Shown piece after piece: positions 8,346-16,094 of a stretch of DNA of 64,000 nt (position 1 is its first letter; each line of letters opens with the position of its first letter). The stretch is taken from assembly GCF_001182745.1 (NCBI RefSeq), contig NZ_LN868938.1:1178001-1242000 (forward strand), written 5' to 3'. Source of the stretch: Nocardia farcinica (GTDB taxonomy: Bacteria > Actinomycetota > Actinomycetes > Mycobacteriales > Mycobacteriaceae). The translations under genes and the position numbers were made by a program. Below the pieces are notes generated by a model, which worked only from the letters and a program-made list of their open reading frames with translations, was not told where the DNA came from and did not search any database.

Positions 8346-9704
8346 TCAGCTGTGCAACAAGAAGTGTTCCAGCACCCGGGTGCCGAATTCGAGCGCGTCC
8401 ACCGGCACCCGCTCGTCCACCCCGTGGAACAGGGCGCTGAAATCCAGGTCCGGCGGCAGCCGCAGCGGCGCGAAACCGAAGCAGCGAATGCCCAGGCGCG
8501 CGAACGCCTTGGCATCGGTGCCGCCGGAGAGCATGTAGGGCACCGTGCGCCCCTCCGGATCGTGGGCCAGGATCGCCTCGTTCATCGCATCGACGAGGTG
8601 CCCGTCGAAGGTCGTCTCGTAGGAGTCGAGCTTGGTGATCCACTCCCGTTCGACATCCGGTCCGATCAGCTCGTCGACCTCCCGCTCGAAGGCCGCCTGC
8701 CGGCCCGGCACCACCCGGCAGTCGACCACCGCCTCGGCGGTCTGCGGGATCACGTTGGCCTTGTAACCGGCCTGCAGCATGGTCGGGTTGGCGGTGTCGC
8801 GCAGCGTGGCGCCGATGATGCGCGAGATCGTGCCGAGTTTGGCCAGCTGGCCTTCGATGTCGGGACCGGTCGGATCGAACGGCAACCCGGTCTCCTCGGC
8901 CACCACCGCCAGGAACTGCGCCACCGAATCCGACAGCACCAGCGGGAAGGTGTGTGTGCCCAGCCGCGCCACCGCCTGGGCCAGGATGGTCACCGCGTTG
9001 TCCTCGTGCAGGAACGAGCCGTGCCCGGCGCGCGCCTTGGCGCGCAACCGCATCCAGCCCAGCCCCTTCTCCGCGGTCTCCACCAGATACAGGCGCCGCT
9101 CACCGCCGTCGCGGCGCGGCACCGTCAGCGAGAACCCGCCGACCTCGCCGACGGCCTCGGTGACCCCGGCGAACAGGTCCGGCCGGTTGTCGACCAGCCA
9201 CTGCGAACCCCAGCGCCCGCCGTTCTCCTCGTCGGCCAGGAACGCGAACACGATGTCGCGCGGCGGCACCGTGCCCTCGGCCTTGAACTGGCGCGCCACC
9301 GCCAGCATCATCCCGACCATGTCTTTCATGTCGATCGCGCCGCGACCCCACACATAACCGTCGCGCACCGCCCCCGAGAACGGGTGCACACTCCAGTCCG
9401 AGGCCTGGGCGGGCACCACGTCGAGGTGACCGTGCATCATCAGCGCGCCGCGGCCGGGATCGGCGCCGGGCAGCCGGGCGAAGATGTTGCCGCGGCCCGG
9501 CGCGCCCGACTCGACGTATTCGGTGGTGTAGCCGACCTCGCGCAGCTTCTCCCCCACCCACTCGGCACACTCCTGCTCGCCCTTGGTGGTGGCCAGATCG
9601 CCGGTGTTGGAGGTGTCGAAACGGATCAGCCTGCTGACCAGCTCCACCACCTCGGCGACGGCGCGCGAGTTGTTCGGACCGGTTACTTCGCCAGTTGCGG
9701 ACAC
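8346..9704 (-). CDS. M20-family metallopeptidase (dipeptidase/deacylase)
   Basis: A 452-residue cytosolic zinc peptidase of the ArgE/DapE/CPG2 clan. The first metal-site motif is MMHGHLDVVPA, the bridging Asp region is WGRGAIDMKDMVGMML, the catalytic Glu pair lies in FAFLADEENGG, and a late histidine lies in PYMLSGGTDAKAF. A dimerisation (lid) domain lies between. The GTG start at 9704 reads MSATGEVTG. Its neighbours match the Rv2141c-Rv2140c pair of M. tuberculosis. Substrate specificity (dipeptides or N-acyl amino acids) cannot be fixed from sequence. Confidence 0.9.
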   Translation of the reverse strand: MSATGEVTGPNNSRAVAEVVELVSRLIRFDTSNTGDLATTKGEQECAEWVGEKLREVGYTTEYVESGAPGRGNIFARLPGADPGRGALMMHGHLDVVPAQASDWSVHPFSGAVRDGYVWGRGAIDMKDMVGMMLAVARQFKAEGTVPPRDIVFAFLADEENGGRWGSQWLVDNRPDLFAGVTEAVGEVGGFSLTVPRRDGGERRLYLVETAEKGLGWMRLRAKARAGHGSFLHEDNAVTILAQAVARLGTHTFPLVLSDSVAQFLAVVAEETGLPFDPTGPDIEGQLAKLGTISRIIGATLRDTANPTMLQAGYKANVIPQTAEAVVDCRVVPGRQAAFEREVDELIGPDVEREWITKLDSYETTFDGHLVDAMNEAILAHDPEGRTVPYMLSGGTDAKAFARLGIRCFGFAPLRLPPDLDFSALFHGVDERVPVDALEFGTRVLEHFLLHS

Positions 9705-9798
9705 GCTCCTTTCCTACCACTTCCCTCCTGCCCGGGGCGGCGGTGGCGATCGGCGCGAGGCGAATGCCAAGCCGCCCAACCCAACCGGTGCATCCGGT

Positions 9799-10122
9799 TC
9801 AGCGGCGCTCGGGCAACCGCACCGCGTCCCAGGGCACCCAGTGCCGCAACGTGGTCTCGGTGAGCTTGTTGCGGGTGCGGTAGTCGACGGCCACCTCGGC
9901 ATACCAGGCCACGTAATGGCCCAGATGCAGGCGCACCCACCCGAACTGGGTGGCGGGCACCCACGGTTCCTGGAACCGCGGGTCCAGGCTGTTCGACGAG
10001 ACCCCCAAGCTCGGCCGCTGCCTGCCGGGCCGCTCCGGCAGCAACCACACCCGCTTGGGATCCACCAGCACCGGCCGTGGCCGCGCCAGTCGCCGGATCG
10101 CCGAGACACCGTCCTCGCTCAT
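9799..10122 (-). CDS. Conserved actinobacterial protein (DUF5703-like)
   Basis: A 107-residue protein from ATG 10122. The C-terminal half (FGWVRLHLGHYVAWYAEVAV, then LRHWVPWDAVRLPER) resembles the short Trp/Tyr-rich family often encoded beside M20 peptidase genes in actinobacteria. No signal peptide or membrane segment. It is upstream of the M20 gene on the same strand, separated by 94 bp. Function unknown; the family assignment rests on remembered sequence style and context. Confidence 0.65.
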   Translation of the reverse strand: MSEDGVSAIRRLARPRPVLVDPKRVWLLPERPGRQRPSLGVSSNSLDPRFQEPWVPATQFGWVRLHLGHYVAWYAEVAVDYRTRNKLTETTLRHWVPWDAVRLPERR

Positions 10123-10288
10123 CGTCGATCACCCGGTCCCGGCGCGTGCCCGCCCACCGGCCGCACGACCCGCAACACACCCGCAATCGAACACATGTTC
10201 CCATCATGGCACGCCGACGGACCGGTCGGAATCCCCGCCCCGCATCGACGGGGTTGCGGATCCGGCCGGCCCCGTTACGCTGCGGGCG

Positions 10289-10912
10289 ATGAGCATCGAG
10301 TTCGTGCTGACCACGCTCGTCGTCGTCGCGACCCCCGGCACCGGGGCGCTGTTCACCCTCGCCACCGCACTGTCCCGGGGTGCTCGCGCGGGCCTCGTCG
10401 CGGCACTGGGCTGCACCCTGGGCATCGTGCCGCACCTGCTCGCCGCCATCACCGGCCTGGCCGCTCTGCTGCACACCAGCGCGCTGGCCTTCCAGACCGT
10501 GAAGTACCTCGGGGTCGCCTACCTGCTGTACATGGCGTGGAGCGTCGTCCGCGACACCGGCTCGCCGGCGCTGCCCACCGGCGAGCCCGCGACCGGCACC
10601 CCCCGCTCCGCGGCGCGCGTGGTCGGCGCGGCGGTACTGCTGAACCTGCTCAACCCCAAGCTCACCGTCTTCTTCGTCGCGTTCCTCCCGCAGTTCGTGC
10701 CCACGGGCACACCGCGGGCCTCGCTGCGCATGCTCGAACTCGGCGCGGTCTTCATGCTCGCCACGTTCGTGGTGTTCGCCGCCTACGGCATCTGCGCGGC
10801 CACCCTGCGCGGGCGTGTCCTGCACCGCCCGGCCGTCCTCGCCTGGACCCGCCGCACCTTCGCCGTGTCCTTCCTCGCCATGGCCGGCCGCCTCGCCGTC
10901 CAGGACCGCTGA
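10289..10912 (+). CDS. LysE family amino-acid/metabolite exporter
   Basis: A 207-residue membrane protein with about six hydrophobic segments and the LysE/RhtB signature: an N-terminal TPGTGALFTLATALSRGARA segment and NLLNPKLTVFFVAFLPQFV in the middle. The family exports amino acids or related compounds by proton exchange. The ATG at 10289 fits the start of the first transmembrane helix; longer upstream readings are Arg/Pro-rich and not credible. It is convergent with the ligase gene, with a hairpin at the junction. Substrate unknown. Confidence 0.85.
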   Translation: MSIEFVLTTLVVVATPGTGALFTLATALSRGARAGLVAALGCTLGIVPHLLAAITGLAALLHTSALAFQTVKYLGVAYLLYMAWSVVRDTGSPALPTGEPATGTPRSAARVVGAAVLLNLLNPKLTVFFVAFLPQFVPTGTPRASLRMLELGAVFMLATFVVFAAYGICAATLRGRVLHRPAVLAWTRRTFAVSFLAMAGRLAVQDR

Positions 10913-10936
10913 CCGCGGCGCCCCCGCGGTCAGCGG
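10906..10936. terminator. Bidirectional hairpin between LysE and ligA-like genes
   Basis: CCGCTGACCGCGG and CCGCGGTCAGCGG form a perfect 13-bp stem with a 5-nt loop. It spans the stop codon of the LysE gene and ends 7 bp before the stop of the opposing ligase gene, so it could serve both. Confidence 0.65.
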
Positions 10937-10942
10937 CTCGAA

Positions 10943-12934
10943 TCAGACGAGTTTCGCCTCGATCAGCTGCGCCCAGATGGTGGCCTGGTCGACGATCTCG
11001 ACGCCGAGCTTCTCGGCCTTGGCCAGTTTCGATTCGCCGACGCCCGCGCCGGTGATCAGCAGATCGGTGTTGGCCGAGACCGACGACGCCGCCGTGGCCC
11101 CGGCCTTCTCGCAGAGCCGCTGGAACGTGGGGCGGGCGACCTTCTCGCCGGAGCGGGGGTCGCTGATGGCGCCGGTGACGACGACGGTCTTGCCCGCCAG
11201 CGGCGCGCCCGCGGCGACCACCGGCGGCAGGTCCTCCTCGCGGACGTCGAGGGAGACTCCACGCTCGCGCAGGCGCTCGAGTTCGGGACGCAGCCGGGTC
11301 AGGTGCTCGACGAGGGAGGCGGCGACCTTGGGGCCGATGTCCTCGACCGCGACCAGCCGCTCCTCGCCCGCGTCGGCGACCTCCTCCAGCGACGCGAAAC
11401 CGGCCCGGGCCAGGCGCGCGGCGGTGCCCTCGGAGGCCATCGGGATGGCGAGCCCGATGAGCGCGCGACGCAACCCGACATCGCGGCTGCGGTCGATGGA
11501 TTCGATCATCCGGGTCGCCGAGACCTCCCCGATCCGGTCGAACTCGAGCAGCCGTTCCTTGGTCAGGGTGTAGAAGTCGGAGGGGTTCTCCAGAATGCCC
11601 GCCTCGGCGAGGCGTTCGATCCACACCCCGCCGATGGCGTCGATGTCGGCGGCCGCGCGGGAGGCCCAGTGGATCAGCCTGCGCACCGTCTGCGCCGGGC
11701 AGGAAGCGTTGGTGCAGAACAGTTCCCGGCTGTTGCCCTGCTCGGTGACCGGCTGCCCGCACGACGGGCACTCGGTGGGCGGCACGATCTCGACCTCCGC
11801 GCCGGTGCGTTTCGAGGCGTCGAGCACCCCGGCCACGAACGGGATGACGTCACCGGCGCGGCGCACCAGCACCGTGTCGCCGACCTTGATGTCGCGGGCG
11901 CGGATGACCTGCTGGTTGGCCAGCGTCGCCTTGGTGACCGTGGTGCCGCCGACGAACACCGGCTCGAGCCGGGCGACCGGGACGATCTTGCCGGTCTTGC
12001 CGACATCCCAGGTGACCGCCTCGAGGACGGTGGTCTTCTCCTCGGCGGCGAACTTGAACGCCAGCGCGCCACGCGGGGAGTTGGATCGGGTGCCCGCGGC
12101 GGCGTAGGCGTCCCGGTCGGCCAGCCGCAGCACCGCGCCGTCGATGTCGTAGTCCAGGTCGTTGCGGCCCCGTTCGATGTCGGTGATCGCCGCTTGCGCC
12201 TGCTCGGCGTCGGCGCACATCCGCATCGCCGCGCCCGCGATGCCCAGGGCCCGCAGCCCCTCGCCCAGGTCGGCGGCGGCACCGCCCTCGGCGGTGTCCA
12301 GGTCGAAGCCGAAGAACCGGAGCCGGCGCTCGGCGACGGTGGCCGGGTCCTTCGCGCGCAGCGTGCCCGCCGCGGCATTGCGCGGGTTGATCAGCGGCTT
12401 GTCCGGGTGCGCGGCGTTGTAGGCCAGGAAGGTGGAGCGCAACATGACCGCCTCGCCGCGCACCTCGACCCGGCCCGGCACGTCGATCCGCTCCGGCACG
12501 CCGTCGACCAACGCCCGCACCAACATCGTCACGTCGTCGCCGGTGGTGCCATCGCCGCGGGTGACCGCGCGCACCAGCCTGCCGTCCTCGTAGACCAGCG
12601 CCAGCGACAGCCCGTCCAGCTTGGGCATGACCACGACCGGCTGACCGGGGAAGCGCTCGAAGAACGCCGCGACCTGTTCGGGGGTGGTCGCCTTCTCCAG
12701 CGACAACATCGGCCGCGAGTGCCGCACCGGGGCGTGCAGCACGGCGGGCGCGCCGACCTGGTCGAGCGGATTCGGGTCCGGGGCGAGCTCGGGGTGCGCG
12801 GCGATCAGCGCGCGCAGCTCGTCCTCGATCGCGTCGTACTCGGCGTCGGCGACCAGCGGCGCGCCCTCGTAGTAGGCCGTCCGCAACTCCACGATGCGAT
12901 CGGCGAGCTCCCGGATCTGTTCCCCAGCGTCCAC
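10943..12934 (-). CDS. ligA: NAD+-dependent DNA ligase, divergent LigA
   Basis: A 663-residue ligase that would seal nicks using NAD+. Domains in order: Ia NMN-binding (YYEGAPLVADAEYD, residues 21-34); adenylation domain with the nucleophilic Lys105 in MPKLDGLSLAL and RGDGTTGDDVT; OB fold (LVRRAGDVIPFVAGV); a four-cysteine zinc finger (CPSCGQPV through CTNASCPAQ); helix-hairpin-helix region (VAVEDIGPKVAASLVEHL); and a C-terminal BRCT domain (AGKTVVVTGAI). GTG 12934 is the likely start. The sequence differs strongly from the mycobacterial housekeeping LigA (CELKIDG is MPKLDG here, and it is some 30 residues shorter), so it may be a second ligase rather than the replicative one. Confidence 0.85.
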   Translation of the reverse strand: MDAGEQIRELADRIVELRTAYYEGAPLVADAEYDAIEDELRALIAAHPELAPDPNPLDQVGAPAVLHAPVRHSRPMLSLEKATTPEQVAAFFERFPGQPVVVMPKLDGLSLALVYEDGRLVRAVTRGDGTTGDDVTMLVRALVDGVPERIDVPGRVEVRGEAVMLRSTFLAYNAAHPDKPLINPRNAAAGTLRAKDPATVAERRLRFFGFDLDTAEGGAAADLGEGLRALGIAGAAMRMCADAEQAQAAITDIERGRNDLDYDIDGAVLRLADRDAYAAAGTRSNSPRGALAFKFAAEEKTTVLEAVTWDVGKTGKIVPVARLEPVFVGGTTVTKATLANQQVIRARDIKVGDTVLVRRAGDVIPFVAGVLDASKRTGAEVEIVPPTECPSCGQPVTEQGNSRELFCTNASCPAQTVRRLIHWASRAAADIDAIGGVWIERLAEAGILENPSDFYTLTKERLLEFDRIGEVSATRMIESIDRSRDVGLRRALIGLAIPMASEGTAARLARAGFASLEEVADAGEERLVAVEDIGPKVAASLVEHLTRLRPELERLRERGVSLDVREEDLPPVVAAGAPLAGKTVVVTGAISDPRSGEKVARPTFQRLCEKAGATAASSVSANTDLLITGAGVGESKLAKAEKLGVEIVDQATIWAQLIEAKLV

Positions 12935-13029
12935 GAACCCAGACGGTACCCACCGCCACCGACAGCCGAGGGAGGTCGCCCCGGACACGCGGGCCCGCCG
13001 TGCCTCCGGCCGGGAGCGCGGCCCGGCGA

Positions 13030-13647
13030 TCAGGCGGCCGGCTTGCGCCAGCGCAGGGAGTATCGCCAGTACAGGTGCCGCCGGTACCGCACGCCCGGCA
13101 GCAGGGCCCGGGCGGTGTCGCGGATCTCGGCGTAGGTGTGCGGCGGCGGCCAGACGATCGGCGAGGGATGTTCCCAATGGTGGTGCCCGGCCAGCCGGTG
13201 GTAGGTGAACGCGAGCACGGCCAGCGCCTCCACCGGCAGGTCGTGCGGCCACCGGGGACGGGCGAGGCCGACGATCGCCAGGGTGCCGCCGGGTTTCAGC
13301 AGCCGCGCCATCGTGGTGAGCGCGGCGTCCGGGTCCAGGTGGTGCAGGGTGGCGACGGAGACGATCGCGTCGAAGGAGGCGGGCTCGAACGGGTGGGTGA
13401 GGACGTCGGCGCACACGTAGTGCGGGCCGTCCGCGCCGGACTGCGCCCGCGCCAACGCGATGCTCTCGGCGTGGGTGTCGATGCCGACGATCGCGCGATC
13501 GTCACGGCGCAGCCTGCGGCACAGCATGCCCTCCCCGCAGCCGACATCGAGAATGCGCCCGGCGTGCGGAGCCACCGCCTCGACGAGCACGTCGTGATAG
13601 TGGATGTTGGTGTTCCAGCGGTCGGTATCCGGCGGCAGCTGCGTCAC
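13030..13647 (-). CDS. Class I SAM-dependent methyltransferase
   Basis: A 205-residue enzyme from GTG 13647. Motif I is RILDVGCGEGMLCRRL, the acidic motif II residue lies in VGIDTHAESIALA, and the post-motif segment SFDAIVSVATLHHLDPDAAL and LLKPGGTLAIVGL complete the fold. The size and layout fit small-molecule methyltransferases of the UbiE/Methyltransf_11 type. It is divergent from the unknown five-gene operon that starts at 13720, with 72 bp between, and might share regulation with it. Substrate unknown. Confidence 0.85.
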   Translation of the reverse strand: MTQLPPDTDRWNTNIHYHDVLVEAVAPHAGRILDVGCGEGMLCRRLRRDDRAIVGIDTHAESIALARAQSGADGPHYVCADVLTHPFEPASFDAIVSVATLHHLDPDAALTTMARLLKPGGTLAIVGLARPRWPHDLPVEALAVLAFTYHRLAGHHHWEHPSPIVWPPPHTYAEIRDTARALLPGVRYRRHLYWRYSLRWRKPAA

Positions 13648-13719
13648 TCGCGCGATGCTACGTGCGCCGCGCGCGGCGATACCACTCGCGCGCGGGGCGC
13701 GAATCGGCGACCATGAGGC

Positions 13720-14721
13720 GTGATCTGCCCGCACTGCGCCAGGAACCTGCTGTACAAGGAACGCTCGGGTCGACGCTGCTCGAAATGCGCGCGCGAGTTC
13801 GCGCTGGAGCCGAAGTCCAGCCCGTTCCGCCTGCACGACCTGCGGATTCGTCGGCTGGCCGACAAGCTCGGCGACGGCCGCGGGCTGCGCTACACCCCCA
13901 CCCAGCTGTGGTACGCGCTGGCCCGCAAGGACCTGCCCGGCATCCGGCGCGTCTACCACGCGTGGGTGGCCGTGACCGCGGTCGTGATCGTGGTGGCCGC
14001 GTTCGTCTCGATGGTCAGCGGGCTGGTGCCGGTCCTGGTCGCCCTGCCCGCGGCGGTGGGGCTGCTGGTCGCGGTGAATCTGGTGCTGCTGCTGGTGCGC
14101 CCGCTGCTCGTGCGGATGACCACCGTGCAGGTTCCGGTGCGGTACAGCACCTTCCGGTCCGAGGTGCTCGAGCCCTGGCGGAGGATCTACCGTGACCTGC
14201 CGCCCGGCATGGTGGACGAGGATCTCGCGCTGCCCGCGGTGGAGTGGCCGCGGCTGGCGCTGCTGTGCCCGGACCGCGGCGTGCTCGCCTGCCTGGCCGC
14301 CAACGACGCGCACCGGGCGTGGGGCATGGCGTTGTGCGAGCGCGTCGAGCAGCTGCCGCCCGCGGTCCCGGTGCTGCTGCTGCACGACGCGGGCGCGCCG
14401 GGTGTGGAGTTCGCCGCCCGCGTGCGGGCTGTGCTCGGCCCCCGCGTCGTGCCGATCGGGTTGTCCACCAGGGCGGCACGGACGGCACGTTCGGCGGTGC
14501 GGCTGCGGGAACGCCCGCTGCGCAGCGCGGCGTTGCCGCCCGAGCTGCCCACCGACGACCGGGAGTGGCTGCTCGACGGATGGTGGTCGCCGGTGGCCGC
14601 GCTGCCGCCCGCCCGGCTGCTCGGCCTGGTCCAGCGCGGCGTGGAACGGGTCGAGGAGGCGGCCGACCCGGACCGGCGCAGCGCCCGCGCGGTAGGTTTC
14701 CTCACGTGGCCGACCAGTTGA
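13720..14721 (+). CDS. Zinc-ribbon membrane protein of unknown function, paralogous to the next gene
   Basis: A 333-residue protein from GTG 13720. Residues 3-23 form a zinc ribbon (CPHC and CSKC). Two transmembrane segments follow at about 82-101 and 105-128 (VAVTAVVIVVAAFVSMVSGL, then VGLLVAVNLVLLLVRPLLV). The cytosolic C-terminal part reads WPRLALLCPDRGVLACLAAN, VLLLHDAGAPGVEFAARVRA and ends ARAVGFLTWPTS. That C-terminal part is alignable by eye to the product of the next gene, so the two share a domain. The first gene of a compact operon; its 3' end overlaps the next start by 16 bp. Confidence 0.75.
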   Translation: MICPHCARNLLYKERSGRRCSKCAREFALEPKSSPFRLHDLRIRRLADKLGDGRGLRYTPTQLWYALARKDLPGIRRVYHAWVAVTAVVIVVAAFVSMVSGLVPVLVALPAAVGLLVAVNLVLLLVRPLLVRMTTVQVPVRYSTFRSEVLEPWRRIYRDLPPGMVDEDLALPAVEWPRLALLCPDRGVLACLAANDAHRAWGMALCERVEQLPPAVPVLLLHDAGAPGVEFAARVRAVLGPRVVPIGLSTRAARTARSAVRLRERPLRSAALPPELPTDDREWLLDGWWSPVAALPPARLLGLVQRGVERVEEAADPDRRSARAVGFLTWPTS

Positions 14722-15563
14722 CCCCGCGGGTGCTCGACCGGCTGCTGCCGCTCGCGGCCCGCCGCGCGAGCGCACCCGGCGGTCTCCGCGTCACCGAGGG
14801 GCAGCTTCAGCACGAGCTGTGCCGCCTGCTCGTCCCCGCGCACCGGCTGCCGCGCCGTGCCGCGTTCACCCTGCCGATCCCGGTGCCCGAGGACGCATTC
14901 CGCGCCGCGCTCGCCCGCCACCGCGAGCTGCCCGGTCTGCTGGCCCCCGCCGCGCCCCGCACGACCCCGCCCGGACAGCACACCGGCGAACCCGACCTGT
15001 TCGACTACGGCCTGCCCCGGCTGCTGGTCTGCGAATCCCAGGGGATCGCGGCGATGCTGCGCGCCAACGGGTTACCGATGGAATCGGCCTGCCCGGTGGT
15101 GAGCGCCGCCGAACTGCCCCTGCACCCGGGTGTGGTCGCCATGCTCGCCCGCGTCCGCGGAACCGTGTACGTGCTACACGGGGCGAGCGCGGCCGGACTC
15201 CCATTCCCGGCGCGGGTCCGCGAACTCGCCGGACTGGCCGCCGAGGTGCGGGTCGTGCCGCTGGGGTTGCGGCCACGGCAGGCGATGGGGCTGCACCTGT
15301 TCCACCGGCACGACCGTGACGACCTCGCACTGGACCGGGCCGCTCGCCCGGATCTTCGTGCCGCGCCCGGACTCCCCCACCTCGACCCGCGCGAACGCGA
15401 CTGGCTGCGCCGCGGTCGCGCCGTCGACCTCGACGCCGTCCGCCCCGCGGCCCTGCTGCGCACCGTGCACCGGCTGGTGCGCGAGGTCCGTCCGCCCCGC
15501 ACGCCGCTGGTCGATCTGCGCCGTGCCCGCGACGCCGGCTTCCTCACCTGGCCTGCCGCATGA
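14706..15563 (+). CDS. Unknown protein sharing a domain with the upstream zinc-ribbon protein
   Basis: A 285-residue soluble protein; the frame in phase with the C-terminus starts at GTG 14706, inside the end of the previous gene. It shares with that gene the pattern LPRLLVCESQGIAAMLRANG, VYVLHGASAAGLPFPARVRE, VVPLGLRPR and the terminal RRARDAGFLTWPAA. The acidic residue in the CESQG segment and the HGASAAG turn recall TOPRIM-type folds, but the second acidic motif is missing, so that reading is speculative. No membrane segment. Role unknown; overlapping genes imply co-translation with its partner. Confidence 0.7.
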   Translation: MADQLTPRVLDRLLPLAARRASAPGGLRVTEGQLQHELCRLLVPAHRLPRRAAFTLPIPVPEDAFRAALARHRELPGLLAPAAPRTTPPGQHTGEPDLFDYGLPRLLVCESQGIAAMLRANGLPMESACPVVSAAELPLHPGVVAMLARVRGTVYVLHGASAAGLPFPARVRELAGLAAEVRVVPLGLRPRQAMGLHLFHRHDRDDLALDRAARPDLRAAPGLPHLDPRERDWLRRGRAVDLDAVRPAALLRTVHRLVREVRPPRTPLVDLRRARDAGFLTWPAA

Positions 15564-15596
15564 CCGGCGCCCCGCCCGCCTCGAAAGGAGCCCGCC

Positions 15597-16088
15597 GTGC
15601 CCGAGTACCGGCAGCTCGCCTACACCGATGAACTGCTCGCCGACGGCACCGTGCACCGCCGCTACGCCGACGGCAGGCAGGAATGGCGCAGCCGCGGCCC
15701 CGACGGCACGGTCGGCTGGCGCGACGACCGCGGCCACTCCGGCACCGACGAACCGTTGGGCAGCAAGCTCGTCAAGCGGGTGCACCGCGGCGGGACCGTC
15801 GTCTACGGCCGCGAATCCGGCTACGGGCGCACGCTGTGGAGCGACGGCGTGCTCACGGTGAACCGTTCCTCCTTCGGTGGGCGGCTCGGCGGCATCCTGG
15901 CCGCGGTCGCGGGCGGTGCGCTGCTCGGCGCGTTGATCATGCCGCCGACCTCGCTGACGCCCGAGGAAGAAGAGGAGCTGCGCGCCCAGGCCGCCCAGAC
16001 CGGCACCGGCGGTGGTGACGCTGACGGTGGTGACGGCGGCTACGACGACTGGGACGACGGCTACGGCGACGACGACGATTTCGGGTGA
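15597..16088 (+). CDS. Small membrane protein with beta-repeat head and acidic tail
   Basis: A 163-residue protein from GTG 15597, with AAAGGAG 7 nt upstream. The first 90 residues show short toxin-type/MORN-like beta turns (DGTVHRRYADGRQEWRSRGP, GTVVYGRESGYGRTLWSDG). A single hydrophobic helix lies at about 95-113 (GGILAAVAGGALLGALIM). The C-terminal 40 residues are almost all Asp, Glu and Gly. It sits 33 bp after the twin-domain gene and 6 bp before the synthetase-like gene, so it belongs to the same transcript. No function can be assigned. Confidence 0.7.
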   Translation: MPEYRQLAYTDELLADGTVHRRYADGRQEWRSRGPDGTVGWRDDRGHSGTDEPLGSKLVKRVHRGGTVVYGRESGYGRTLWSDGVLTVNRSSFGGRLGGILAAVAGGALLGALIMPPTSLTPEEEEELRAQAAQTGTGGGDADGGDGGYDDWDDGYGDDDDFG

Positions 16089-16094
16089 GTGCGA

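Noticed and set aside
7572-9863. A 763-codon plus-strand open frame
   Set aside because: It is antisense to the YbhB and M20 peptidase genes, with Arg/His/Gly-rich composition typical of frames opposite GC-rich genes.
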